Shown piece by piece: positions 1 through 7,104 of a DNA stretch of 7,768 nt. Made by a program: the position numbers and the translations under genes. The notes below the pieces were generated by a model. It did not search any database and had not been told where the DNA came from. It saw only the letters and a program-made list of their open reading frames with translations. The DNA is taken from NCBI GenBank assembly GCA_002470165.1, contig DKNF01000052.1, positions 1-7,768 of the forward strand. The letters run 5' to 3'. Within the stretch, counting starts at the first letter, position 1, and every line of letters starts with the position of its first letter. Origin of the DNA: Betaproteobacteria bacterium UBA7395 (GTDB lineage Bacteria; Pseudomonadota; Gammaproteobacteria; Burkholderiales; Rhodocyclaceae).

Positions 1-10
1 TTGTCCAAAC

Positions 11-22
11 TTTTAAAGAGCA
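11..22 (-). promoter_or_regulatory. boxA-like antitermination element of an rRNA operon leader
   Basis: Read on the minus strand this is TGCTCTTTAAAA, almost the classical bacterial rrn boxA (TGCTCTTTAACA). It lies about 50 bases downstream of the strong promoter at 71-99, where the boxA of an rRNA leader should be. Betaproteobacterial rRNA leaders typically carry a CGCTCTTTAAAA-type sequence here. By family knowledge, the Nus factors act on boxA RNA to prevent premature termination in the rRNA operon. The 16S gene is inferred to start beyond the left edge and no mature 16S sequence is visible. Confidence 0.75.
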
Positions 23-70
23 ACGCCGCGCCAAATCAACACATCAATTCGTCTGCAGCAGAGAAGCGAG

Positions 71-121
71 ATTATGTAACACCCCCTCACTTCCGTCAAG
101 CACTTCAGCAAAATTTCTTTC
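71..121 (-). promoter_or_regulatory. rRNA operon promoter with AT-rich UP-like element
   Basis: On the minus strand the -35 is TTGACG (99-94), the spacer is exactly 17 bases, and the -10 is CATAAT (76-71). After the -10 comes CTCGCTTCTCTGCTGC, a start region closely resembling betaproteobacterial rrn promoters as I remember them. Upstream of the -35, positions 101-121 are AT-rich (AAAGAAATTTT within), as expected of an UP element bound by the RNA polymerase alpha subunit. Together with the boxA downstream, this indicates the start of an rRNA operon transcribed out of the left edge. The core hexamers are identical to those of the tRNA-fMet promoter at 269-297. Confidence 0.8.
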
Positions 122-174
122 ACCTCACTGCTTCACTACATTCTCTGACTTCCGCTTACACCAACAACCTTCGC

Positions 175-251
<77 letters not shown>

Positions 252-268
252 TCCGTCAGAGAGGCCGA

Positions 269-297
269 ATTATGCAGAGCTTCAGCACCCTCGTCAA
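269..297 (-). promoter_or_regulatory. promoter of the tRNA-fMet gene
   Basis: On the minus strand the -35 is TTGACG (297-292), the spacer is 17 bases, and the -10 is CATAAT (274-269). A GC-containing discriminator (TCGGCC) follows. The -10 ends 17 bases before the mature tRNA, leaving only a short 5' leader for RNase P to remove. The -35 begins 24 bases past the stop codon of the ParA-like gene. Confidence 0.85.
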
Positions 298-321
298 CCC
301 CTTGTGCCAAATTATTGGAAT

Positions 322-939
322 TTAGTTCTCCAGCCACTCAAGTAAGGTTCTCCATTGTTCGACGTCCTTCTTGTTGCGCGCCCGCGGCGGATCGAAGACT
401 GTCGCCCCGGCGGCGGCGGCATTGACGTAATTCTGCGTATTCCGCAGATAGGCGACGATGGGCAGATCGAAATGCTTCAGGAACTCCTCCAGCATTGCCG
501 CTGCCCTGGTGCGCGGATCAACACGCATCGCGACGATTGCCACTTTGGCGCGCTGCCCGCGGATTTCACCACGGATCGAATTGAGGAAGTCTTCCGTCGC
601 CGCCATATCAAAGACCGATGGCACCAGTGGGACAACCACACGATCCACCGCCCGGATGTAATCGGTGAGTTTGTACCCCTGCAGCCCGGCCGGCGCATCA
701 ACGACGACCCAGTCGGCTTCTCGCGGCAGACTCAGGGATATCTGGTTGCCGCCGTAGTAGCCGGTCACTGCAGGTAACGCAGGATCGCGAAAGGCCATCC
801 AGCGCAAGGCCGATTGCTGCCGGTCGAGATCGCACAGGGTTGTCACCTTGCCCTGATTGGCAAAATGACCGGAGAGATTTGTCGCCAAGGTGGTCTTACC
901 CGCCCCACCTTTGGGATTTGCCACGAGAACAGCCCGCAT
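322..939 (-). CDS. orphan ParA/MinD-family ATPase
   Basis: This encodes a 205-residue soluble P-loop ATPase of the ParA/MinD/Soj family, which uses ATP-dependent dimerisation to position DNA, protein complexes or other cargo. Visible motifs are the deviant Walker A KGGAGKTT (residues 10-17, with signature Lys10 and Lys15), a Walker A' segment CDLDRQQSA (36-44, Asp37 and Asp39), and Walker B WVVVDAPAG (77-85, Asp81). There is no N-terminal helix-turn-helix, so it resembles the short ParA type. The start at 939 is chosen because GGGAGGTGGT directly precedes that ATG. A start 14 codons upstream is open but lacks both a ribosome site and family similarity. No ParB partner is adjacent: the neighbours are tRNA-fMet downstream and a divergent IclR gene upstream. 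Its cargo cannot be told from the sequence. Confidence 0.9.
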   Translation of the reverse strand: MRAVLVANPKGGAGKTTLATNLSGHFANQGKVTTLCDLDRQQSALRWMAFRDPALPAVTGYYGGNQISLSLPREADWVVVDAPAGLQGYKLTDYIRAVDRVVVPLVPSVFDMAATEDFLNSIRGEIRGQRAKVAIVAMRVDPRTRAAAMLEEFLKHFDLPIVAYLRNTQNYVNAAAAGATVFDPPRARNKKDVEQWRTLLEWLEN

Positions 940-942
940 ACC

Positions 943-949
943 ACCTCCC
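943..949 (-). promoter_or_regulatory. strong ribosome binding site of the ParA-like gene
   Basis: On the minus strand GGGAGGT lies three bases before the ATG at 939-937. It is the strongest Shine-Dalgarno sequence in the window, and it decides the start in favour of the 205-residue protein. Confidence 0.75.
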
Positions 950-960
950 TCTATATTGGA

Positions 961-979
961 GGCGCAATTATATTGCCGC
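961..979. repeat. inverted repeat in the parA/iclR divergent intergenic region
   Basis: The sequence GGCGCAATTATATTGCCGC has arms GCAAT and ATTGC around a 3-base centre, and the outer bases are also nearly symmetric. It covers the putative -10 of the ParA-like gene and lies 55 bases upstream of the IclR start codon. This geometry would suit an operator serving two divergent genes. No protein can be assigned to it from sequence alone. Confidence 0.4.
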
Positions 980-994
980 ACGCAAGGGCGTCAT
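967..994 (-). promoter_or_regulatory. putative promoter of the ParA-like gene, overlapped by an inverted repeat
   Basis: On the minus strand there is a perfect -10 TATAAT (972-967) and, 16 bases upstream, ATGACG (994-989), which matches four of six -35 consensus bases. The -10 lies inside the inverted repeat at 961-979 (core GCAAT-tat-ATTGC). A second small symmetric sequence follows at 948-962 (CCTC...GAGG). The placement suggests a repressor site over the promoter, possibly for the divergent IclR regulator, but that is inference. Confidence 0.5.
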
Positions 995-1033
995 AGATGC
1001 ATAGAATATGGACTTTAACCCGATGCGCGCACC

Positions 1034-1834
1034 ATGATCACCAAAGTAGCCAGTGAACGACAAGGCATTCAATCCATCGAAGTCGGCTTTCGCCTGCTCG
1101 ACGTACTTGCCAGGAACAATCGATCGATGATGCTGCGCGACATCGCCAAAGGTGCAGGCATGCCGGCAGCAAAGGCACACCGCTACCTGGTCAGCTTCAT
1201 GCGTATCGGCATCGTCGAGCAGGATGCCGGTACCGGCCGTTACGATCTTGGTGCCTACGCACTCGACCTCGGCCTGTCCGGGCTTGGCAGGCTGGACCCG
1301 GTCAGGCTGGCCGGCCCCGTGCTCGATTCGCTGTGCGAAACGATTCATGAAACCGTCGCCCTGGCTGTCTGGGGAACGCACGGGGCGACCATCGTCCGGA
1401 TTGTGGACGCCGGCAGCCCGATCACGATCACCTTGCGCCCGGGCACAGTTCTCTCGCTCAGCCGTTCGGCCACCGGCCGCGCCTTTGCCGCGTTCTATCG
1501 CTCGCCATTCTTGAAGAAGATGATTGACGAGGAATTGCATGAGCAAGCCCAGTCCAGCAAGACCGCGATTGGTACCTGCCGTCGCCAACTGGAAAAGACG
1601 CTTACCGAAATCCGCGAACGCGGACTTTCCCGCGCCACGGGAAGCCTGACCCCGGGCATCAACGGTTTCAGCGCACCGGTATATGATCACAGCGAACACA
1701 TGGTCGCCGCCATCACCTCACTGGGCTCGGTTGGAGAATTCGACGTGGAATGGGACAGCCCGACCGCCCGCGCCATGCAGCAGGCGGCGGCAGACCTGTC
1801 GCACCGGCTAGGCTATGCGCCGACAGCGCGGTAA
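1034..1834 (+). CDS. IclR-family transcriptional regulator
   Basis: This encodes a 266-residue DNA-binding regulator of the IclR family, close to the usual family length. Residues about 11-72 form the winged helix-turn-helix, with the recognition region LRDIAKGAGMPAAKAHRYL at 34-52 and the wing near residues 60-72. Residues about 80-260 form the effector-binding domain, seen in the GTVLSLSRSATGRAFAAF segment and the FSAPVYDHSEHMVAAI segment. Members act as dimers or tetramers on palindromes and commonly control catabolic operons in response to a small organic acid or aromatic. No catabolic gene lies nearby, so the target is unknown; it may only control itself or the divergent ParA-like gene. 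The ATG at 1034 is chosen because the protein begins with the conserved N-terminal helix a few residues later. No clear Shine-Dalgarno sequence precedes it. Confidence 0.92.
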   Translation: MITKVASERQGIQSIEVGFRLLDVLARNNRSMMLRDIAKGAGMPAAKAHRYLVSFMRIGIVEQDAGTGRYDLGAYALDLGLSGLGRLDPVRLAGPVLDSLCETIHETVALAVWGTHGATIVRIVDAGSPITITLRPGTVLSLSRSATGRAFAAFYRSPFLKKMIDEELHEQAQSSKTAIGTCRRQLEKTLTEIRERGLSRATGSLTPGINGFSAPVYDHSEHMVAAITSLGSVGEFDVEWDSPTARAMQQAAADLSHRLGYAPTAR

Positions 1835-1870
1835 CTCAATCACCTGTAATTCTGAAGGCAAGATCAGTCT

Positions 1871-1903
1871 CCGTATGGCAACCAACCCTACGGTGTCATT
1901 TTC
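1871..1903 (+). terminator. possible weak terminator after the IclR gene
   Basis: A hairpin with stem CCGTA/TACGG (1871-1875 and 1889-1893) may be extended inward by GG/CC across one mismatch. It is followed by TGTCATTTTCC. The stem is short and the T-run interrupted, so this is only a candidate. It lies 36 bases beyond the stop codon. Confidence 0.3.
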
Positions 1904-2040
1904 CTCGCAAGGCCGCTCATCTGCCATGTGAATCAGAGACGCTCTGACCAAGACGAGTTCCAGAACGGAAAGCCCCACATCGCCAGTCTTGGCATGTAGA
2001 ATCCGGCCATAAAGAATGCGGCCACAACCCCGGGAGACGA

Positions 2041-2062
2041 AACAGCCATTCGTCAGGATGGC
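2041..2062 (-). terminator. possible weak terminator after tRNA-Thr
   Basis: On the minus strand GCCAT (2062-2058), an 8-base loop and ATGGC (2049-2045) form a perfect 5-bp stem, followed by TGTTTCG. It starts 27 bases downstream of the encoded CCA. The short U-run makes it weak evidence. Confidence 0.3.
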
Positions 2063-2089
2063 GTCACAAGCAAGAAGCAAGCGATTTTC

Positions 2090-2163
2090 TGGTGCCCCCA
2101 GTCGGAATCGAACCAACACCTGATGATTACAAATCAACTGCACGACCTTCATGCTATGGGGGC
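2090..2163 (-). tRNA. divergent tRNA-Thr (anticodon UGU)
   Basis: This is a 74-base cloverleaf including an encoded CCA (2092-2090). The acceptor stem GCCCCCA/TGGGGGC is fully paired, the D stem is GCAT/GTGC, the anticodon loop TTTGTAA gives UGU (threonine, ACA codons), and the T arm is GTTGG-TTCGATT-CCGAC. The ThrRS identity bases known from E. coli (G1-C72, C2-G71, G35, U36) are all kept. Unusual points are a 7-base D loop with G at position 14 instead of the near-universal A, a U-U mismatch at 28-42, and a 4-base variable loop. It could be a functional minor isoacceptor, a recently acquired copy, or a decaying gene. The strong promoter upstream argues for expression. Confidence 0.8.
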
Positions 2164-2178
2164 TGAAGTCGGGCCGCG

Positions 2179-2207
2179 ATTATAGCCGATCGACTGACTC
2201 TCGACAT
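2179..2207 (-). promoter_or_regulatory. promoter of the divergent tRNA-Thr gene
   Basis: On the minus strand there is a perfect -10 TATAAT (2184-2179) and a very GC-rich discriminator (CGCGGCCCG), typical of stringently controlled stable-RNA promoters. The -35 at 17-bp spacing is ATGTCG (2207-2202), matching only three of six consensus bases. That -35 includes the first two bases of the diguanylate cyclase start codon on the other strand, so the two transcription units share this segment. Confidence 0.65.
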
Positions 2208-3972
2208 GAGCAACGCCGCAACACCCTTCGAAATTGCCCGTGACACGCTCAAACAGCTGGCACAGCGGCGTATTGCACCAACGCCCGACAATTATCAGAC
2301 GCTGTATCACGAGATTGCCGGCACGAAACCTGTCAGCAAGGACTTCCCGGAGAAGCACCTGCGCACGCTCGCCGGTGCTTTGCCCAAAAGTTCCCCTGAC
2401 CAGATGCGACTGGCACGTCAGCTCGACGAAGCAGTCAAAGCCCAGGATTGGGAGGCTTATCAAAAGCACCTGACAAGCTTCATGAACGGCCTCATCGACT
2501 CCCAAAAACTCGCCTGGGGTGAACTTATTGGCGATCTGCTGCGCCAGTGGGAAGCCAAACACGCGGGCGTCACTGCCGCCCGCAAAAGGGAGTCCCTCGA
2601 ACATGTACTAAACGGCAGCGCCAACAATCCAGACAACCTGTTCTCCCGCCTGCAGAGCCTAATGCGCTCCTGGGGACAAGGGCGAGACGGGGACAAGCCG
2701 ACCGATATCCCTCCAGAAGAAAACGAACCGGTCTCAGAAGTTGTTTCTGCCACAGCTGCCAACAATGACCCCACATTGCTCAGCGAATTGCGAGAGTTGT
2801 TCGCCTTCACGCTGGAAACAGCCATAGCGACGCAGCTGATTGAAAACCCCCAACTCGCTCAAGATGCCAAACACCTGGCAGTAAATGTCCGGCGCGCGCG
2901 TAAAGCCGATGATCTCAAGGATTTTCTAAGCAGCCTGAAACGATTTGCTTTCAAGCTCGAACTACTTGCCGAAGACCAGCAAGAGCTGCGTAAAAGTCTG
3001 CTCGGACTGCTAAGACTCCTAGTCGAGAACATGACCGAGTTGGTGATTGACGATCGCTGGCTCAGCGGACAAATTGAAGTCGTCCGCGACATCATTGAAA
3101 AGCCTCTATCGCAACGAGCCATCGACGATGCCGAACGCCGCTTGAAGGAAGTGCTGTTCAAACAAAGCCAGCTCAAGGCCAGCCTGTTCGAAACCCGCGA
3201 AGCGATCAAGCAAATGCTGACCGGCTTTGTCGACCATCTCGCAGATTTTGCTGATGCCACCTCCGACTATCACGACAAGATCGGGCGTTACGCGGACAAA
3301 ATCAGTGCCGCCGACAACATCACCGAACTGGAAAACGTCATCGACGAGGTTATGAGGGAAACCCGCAACATCCAGATCAATGCGCAACGCTCCCGCGACG
3401 AACTCCGACTGACTCAGGAAAAGGTCAAGGCATCCGAAGAGCGCATCCGCGAACTGGAAATGGAACTGGAGAAGACCAGCGATCTCGTACGCCATGACCA
3501 ACTCACCGGCGTCCTTAACCGACACGGCCTGGAAGAAATGTTCGACAAGGAAATGGCTCGCGCACTACGCCACGATACCGTGCTTTGCGTCGCCCTCCTG
3601 GACATCGATAATTTCAAGAAACTGAACGACTCGCTAGGTCATGACGCCGGCGACCAGGCACTCATCCATCTCGCTGCGGTGTGCCGCGAAACCTTACGCC
3701 CCCAAGATACAATTGCCCGATTCGGTGGCGAGGAGTTCATCATTCTCTTACCCGAGACGCAAATTGGCGATGCTGTCCACGTGCTGGCAAGACTTCAGCG
3801 GGAACTGACCAAGCGTTTCTTCCTGCATGACAACGAGAAAGTTCTGATTACATTCAGTGCGGGCGTAACGCAGATGATGGCGCAGGACAATCAGGCAAGC
3901 GTTATCAAACGAGCTGATGAAGCGATGTACGAAGCCAAACAAACAGGCAAAAACCGGGTGATCAGCAAATGA
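2206..3972 (+). CDS. diguanylate cyclase (GGDEF) with long helical N-terminal region
   Basis: This encodes a 588-residue protein predicted to make the second messenger c-di-GMP from two GTP. The GGDEF domain spans about residues 430-588. It has DQLTGVLNR (431-439), the metal- and substrate-binding stretch [10 protein letters not shown] (466-475), and an intact active site GGEEF (507-511). The product-inhibition site RPQD (498-501) lies exactly five residues before GGEEF, so feedback inhibition is expected. Residues 1-430 look entirely helical, with no membrane span or signal peptide, and a coiled coil at about 395-428 leads into the catalytic domain. The N-terminus resembles a helical domain I recall from other betaproteobacterial cyclases, but its signal is unknown to me. 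No clear Shine-Dalgarno precedes the ATG. The stop overlaps the rfbF start as ATGA, so the two genes are likely translationally coupled. Confidence 0.93.
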   Translation: MSNAATPFEIARDTLKQLAQRRIAPTPDNYQTLYHEIAGTKPVSKDFPEKHLRTLAGALPKSSPDQMRLARQLDEAVKAQDWEAYQKHLTSFMNGLIDSQKLAWGELIGDLLRQWEAKHAGVTAARKRESLEHVLNGSANNPDNLFSRLQSLMRSWGQGRDGDKPTDIPPEENEPVSEVVSATAANNDPTLLSELRELFAFTLETAIATQLIENPQLAQDAKHLAVNVRRARKADDLKDFLSSLKRFAFKLELLAEDQQELRKSLLGLLRLLVENMTELVIDDRWLSGQIEVVRDIIEKPLSQRAIDDAERRLKEVLFKQSQLKASLFETREAIKQMLTGFVDHLADFADATSDYHDKIGRYADKISAADNITELENVIDEVMRETRNIQINAQRSRDELRLTQEKVKASEERIRELEMELEKTSDLVRHDQLTGVLNRHGLEEMFDKEMARALRHDTVLCVALLDIDNFKKLNDSLGHDAGDQALIHLAAVCRETLRPQDTIARFGGEEFIILLPETQIGDAVHVLARLQRELTKRFFLHDNEKVLITFSAGVTQMMAQDNQASVIKRADEAMYEAKQTGKNRVISK

Positions 3973-4739
3973 AGGCCGTGATTTTGGCAGGTGGACTGGG
4001 AACGCGTATCAGCGAGGAGTCCCATCTCAAACCCAAGCCCATGATCGAAATTGGCGGCAAGCCGATCATCTGGCACATCATGAAAATCTATTCGGCCCAC
4101 GGAATCAATGATTTCATCATCTGCCTGGGCTACAAGGGTTATGTCATCAAGGAGTATTTCGCCAATTATTTCCTGCACAACTCGGATGTCACCCTCGACT
4201 TGCAGAATAATCGGATAGAGGTACATGAACGGCATGCAGAGCCATGGAAAGTCACGCTGGTCGATACAGGGGAGCAAACCCAGACAGGCGGCCGCCTGAA
4301 GCGCGTCAGGCATTTCCTGCACCCTACCGAGCCGTTCTGCTTCACTTACGGCGACGGCGTTGCGGATATTGACATCGGCGCACAGATCAAATTCCACCAA
4401 GAACATGGACTATTGGCAACCGTTTGTGCGGTCACGCCTCCCGGAAGGTTTGGTGCACTGGATATTGAGGGCATTCACGTCAACAGCTTCCAAGAAAAAC
4501 CGTTTGGTCAAGGAGGCCTGATCAATGGCGGCTTCTTCGTACTTTGCCCGGAAGTCATCGATCTTGTTGTTGACGACAAGCAAGCATGGGAAGCGGCCCC
4601 GATGCGTCAATTAGCCCAAAGCGGGCAACTCGCTGCTTGGATGCACCAGGGATTCTGGCAACCAATGGACACCCTGCGCGACAAGATGCAGCTTGAAGAG
4701 CTCTGGCAAAGCGGCGCTCCCCCATGGAAAAAATGGTAA
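3969..4739 (+). CDS. rfbF: glucose-1-phosphate cytidylyltransferase
   Basis: This enzyme makes CDP-glucose and pyrophosphate from CTP and glucose-1-phosphate, the first step to CDP-linked 3,6-dideoxyhexoses. The 256-residue length is normal for RfbF/DdhA. The N-terminal nucleotide-binding signature [10 protein letters not shown] (8-17) is followed by the KPKPM segment (21-25) and [17 protein letters not shown] (126-130) carries Asp129, the expected metal ligand. The C-terminus has the family ending with [11 protein letters not shown] and a final PPWKKW. These features separate it from the thymidylyltransferase RmlA. It starts at ATG within ATGA overlapping the cyclase stop, and its own ribosome site is weak. 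Its last 16 bases overlap rfbG. Base composition is clearly lower in GC than rfbH downstream. Confidence 0.95.
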   Translation: MKAVILAGGLGTRISEESHLKPKPMIEIGGKPIIWHIMKIYSAHGINDFIICLGYKGYVIKEYFANYFLHNSDVTLDLQNNRIEVHERHAEPWKVTLVDTGEQTQTGGRLKRVRHFLHPTEPFCFTYGDGVADIDIGAQIKFHQEHGLLATVCAVTPPGRFGALDIEGIHVNSFQEKPFGQGGLINGGFFVLCPEVIDLVVDDKQAWEAAPMRQLAQSGQLAAWMHQGFWQPMDTLRDKMQLEELWQSGAPPWKKW

Positions 4740-5791
4740 GCCAGAAATTCTGGCAGGGCCGCCGGGTCTTTCTCACCGGCCACACCGGATTCAAGGGTAG
4801 CTGGCTGGCCATCTGGCTGGACAAGCTCGGGGCCGAAGTCCATGGCTATGCACTACCGCCGCCAACCAGCCCCTCGTTATTTGACTGCGCCCGCATCGCG
4901 GAAAGGTTGCACTCAACCACCGGCGACATCCGAAATCAAGCCGCACTCGCCGATGCGTTACGCGTGGCGCAGCCCGAGATCATCTTGCACCTGGCCGCGC
5001 AACCGCTGGTCGGTGAAGGCTACCGCGACCCGGTCGGCACCTATGCGACCAATGTCATGGGCACCGTCAACTTGCTTGAAGCCGCCAGGCACCAGCCCGG
5101 CCTACGCAGCATCGTCGCCATCACCACCGACAAGTGCTACGCCAACGACGAGCTTGGCCAGCCCTTCCGCGAATCCGACCCACTCGGCGGACACGACCCC
5201 TACAGCAGCAGCAAGGCCTGTACCGAACTGGTCTGCGCCGCCTACCGGCAATCCTTCCTGGCCGAGGCTGGCATCCCGCTGGCGACCGCCCGCGCCGGCA
5301 ATGTCATCGGCGGCGGCGACTGGGCCGCCGACCGCCTGGTCCCCGACCTGCTGCGCGATCTGTCCGCCGGCCGCTGCGCCAGTTTGCGCAACCCGCACGC
5401 CGTCCGCCCCTGGCAACACGTGCTCGAACCGCTGTGCGGCTACCTGATGCTCGCCGAAGCCCTGTTCGCGTCGTCCGAACATGCGCGCGCCTGGAACTTC
5501 GGCCCGGAAGCCTCCGATTGCGTCAGCACCGGGCAGTTGGCCAAGCTATTGTGCGAAGCCTGGGGCGACGATGCGAAGTGGGCGCACACTGCCGCCAATT
5601 TCCCGCACGAGGCGAAGCTGCTCAGCCTGGACGCCGGTGCCGCAAAAAAAATGCTCAAGTGGCGCCCCAAATGGTCGTTGAAGCAAGCCATCCGGCACAC
5701 CGTCGAGTGGCATCGCGCCTGGCTGGCCGGAGCGGACATGCGCGCGGTCTGCCTGGCCCAGATTGAGCAATACACCCAAGAAGAACAATGA
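4724..5791 (+). CDS. rfbG: CDP-glucose 4,6-dehydratase
   Basis: This is an NAD-dependent short-chain dehydrogenase/reductase of the extended type that converts CDP-glucose to CDP-4-keto-6-deoxyglucose. It has 355 residues, as usual for RfbG/DdhB. The Rossmann glycine motif TGHTGFKG is at 18-25, the active-site segment ITTDKCY at 133-139, and the catalytic YSSSK at 160-164 (Tyr160, Lys164). A further family segment reads [11 protein letters not shown]. Two in-frame starts exist, at 4724 and three codons later at 4733, and both lie inside the end of rfbF. The second may be the real one, because homologues usually begin just before the KFWQGRRVF segment. Its stop overlaps the rfbH start as ATGA. 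Composition rises from moderate GC at the 5' end to very high GC further on. Confidence 0.95.
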   Translation: MEKMVSQKFWQGRRVFLTGHTGFKGSWLAIWLDKLGAEVHGYALPPPTSPSLFDCARIAERLHSTTGDIRNQAALADALRVAQPEIILHLAAQPLVGEGYRDPVGTYATNVMGTVNLLEAARHQPGLRSIVAITTDKCYANDELGQPFRESDPLGGHDPYSSSKACTELVCAAYRQSFLAEAGIPLATARAGNVIGGGDWAADRLVPDLLRDLSAGRCASLRNPHAVRPWQHVLEPLCGYLMLAEALFASSEHARAWNFGPEASDCVSTGQLAKLLCEAWGDDAKWAHTAANFPHEAKLLSLDAGAAKKMLKWRPKWSLKQAIRHTVEWHRAWLAGADMRAVCLAQIEQYTQEEQ

Positions 5792-7104
5792 CTGAAGACC
5801 AAGAAAGACAACACATCCTGGAACTGGTGCAGGCCTATGCCGAACGCAAGACTCAAACCGCCAGCTTCGTTCCGGGCACCACCCCGATCCCGCCGTCCGG
5901 CAAAGTGCTCGGTGCCGCCGAGTTCGTCAATCTCGTCGACGCCTCGCTCGACGGCTGGCTGACCACCGGCCGCTACAACGCCGCCTTCGAGAAGAAACTC
6001 GGCGATTTTCTCGGCATCGGACACGTCCTCACCTGCAATTCCGGCTCAAGCGCCAACCTGCTCGCCCTCACTGCGCTGACCTCGCCCCGCCTCGGCGCCC
6101 GCGCGCTGCAGCCGGGCGATGAAGTGATCACGGCGGCGGCCGGCTTCCCGACCACCGTCAATCCGATCCTGCAGAACGGCCTGACGCCGGTCTTCGTCGA
6201 TTCCGAGATCGGTACCTACAATCCCTCGCCGGCCGCCGTCGAAGCCGCCATATCGCCGCGCACGCGGGCGATCATGCTGGCGCACACGCTCGGCAACCCG
6301 TTCGACGCCGCCGCCTTGCGCGCCCTAGCCGACCGGCACGGCCTCTGGCTGGTCGAGGATTGCTGCGACGCCCTCGGCTCGACGCTGAACGGCCACAAGG
6401 TCGGCAGCTTCGGCCACATCGGCACGCTCTCCTTCTACCCCGCCCACCACATCACCATGGGCGAAGGCGGCGCGGTGTTCACGGTCGACCGCGAACTGAA
6501 GCAGATTCTCGAATCGCTGCGCGACTGGGGCCGCGACTGCTGGTGCAACCCGGGCTGCGACAATACCTGCGGCAAGCGCTTCGACTGGCAGCTCGGCGAG
6601 CTGCCGGCCGGCTACGACCACAAATACGTCTATTCACACCTCGGCTACAACCTCAAGATCACCGACATGCAGGCCGCGGTCGGGCTGGCCCAGCTCGACC
6701 GGATCGACGGCTTCATCGCCGCCCGCCGGCGCAATTTCGCGCACCTGCACGGGCAACTGGCCGAACTGGCCGATTTCCTGATCCTGCCGCAAGCCACGCC
6801 GGGCAGCACACCGTCGTGGTTCGGCTTCCCGGTGACGCTGCGCGACACCGCCCCCTGCGACCGCGTCTCGCTGCTGCGCTACCTTGACCAGCACAAGGTC
6901 GGCACCCGCCTGCTGTTCGCCGGCAACCTGACCCGCCAGCCCTACATGGCCGGCCGCCAGTACCGCGTAGCCGGCTCGCTGACCAACGCCGACCGGATCA
7001 TGCGCGACACCTTCTGGCTTGGCATCCATCCGGCGCTAACGCCGGACATGCTCGACTACGTCGCCGACCGGATCAAGACCTTCCTCGGGGTGAATTTCGC
7101 ATGA
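5788..7104 (+). CDS. rfbH: CDP-4-keto-6-deoxy-D-glucose 3-dehydrase (iron-sulfur, PMP-dependent)
   Basis: With a separate reductase, this enzyme removes the 3-hydroxyl of CDP-4-keto-6-deoxyglucose, giving the 3,6-dideoxy intermediate. The 438-residue protein has the fold of PLP aminotransferases, but the usual Schiff-base lysine is replaced: in [14 protein letters not shown] the residue is His220, as in Yersinia E1. The [2Fe-2S] ligands keep the known C-X57-C-X-C-X7-C spacing exactly: Cys193, Cys251, Cys253, Cys261. It should therefore be a catalytically complete dehydrase and not a transaminase such as perosamine synthase. It needs an E3-type flavin/iron-sulfur reductase, not seen in this window. 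It overlaps rfbG and the next gene through ATGA at both ends. The codons are extremely G/C-rich at third positions. Confidence 0.97.
   Translation: MTEDQERQHILELVQAYAERKTQTASFVPGTTPIPPSGKVLGAAEFVNLVDASLDGWLTTGRYNAAFEKKLGDFLGIGHVLTCNSGSSANLLALTALTSPRLGARALQPGDEVITAAAGFPTTVNPILQNGLTPVFVDSEIGTYNPSPAAVEAAISPRTRAIMLAHTLGNPFDAAALRALADRHGLWLVEDCCDALGSTLNGHKVGSFGHIGTLSFYPAHHITMGEGGAVFTVDRELKQILESLRDWGRDCWCNPGCDNTCGKRFDWQLGELPAGYDHKYVYSHLGYNLKITDMQAAVGLAQLDRIDGFIAARRRNFAHLHGQLAELADFLILPQATPGSTPSWFGFPVTLRDTAPCDRVSLLRYLDQHKVGTRLLFAGNLTRQPYMAGRQYRVAGSLTNADRIMRDTFWLGIHPALTPDMLDYVADRIKTFLGVNFA

Larger units (their letters stand above)
1835..2089. other. intergenic region without a supported protein gene
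   Basis: The stretch between the IclR stop and the tRNA-Thr 3' end carries no convincing coding frame. The only long frame, on the minus strand (1808-2152), begins inside the tRNA and has no family resemblance. Three small inverted repeats are visible: 1871-1893, 1933-1947 (TCAGAG-acg-CTCTGA, no T-run) and 2045-2062. Nothing else is recognised. Confidence 0.6.

Noticed and set aside
1933..1947. Perfect 6-bp inverted repeat TCAGAG-acg-CTCTGA
   Set aside because: It has no T-run on either side and no gene end close enough. It is too short to call a terminator or operator.
1808..2152. 114-codon minus-strand frame in the IclR/tRNA intergenic region
   Set aside because: It begins inside the tRNA-Thr gene, has no ribosome site or recognisable domain, and its end overlaps the IclR gene.
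2090..2163. tRNA-Thr as the attachment site of an integrated element
   Set aside because: There is no integrase gene, no second copy of the tRNA 3' end and no mobile-element genes in the window.
5134..5766. 210-codon plus-strand frame inside rfbG
   Set aside because: It is an arginine-rich out-of-frame shadow of GC-rich codons in rfbG with no independent start signal.
6325..7029. Long minus-strand frames opposite rfbH
   Set aside because: They are alanine/valine/glycine-rich antisense shadows of the conserved rfbH reading frame.
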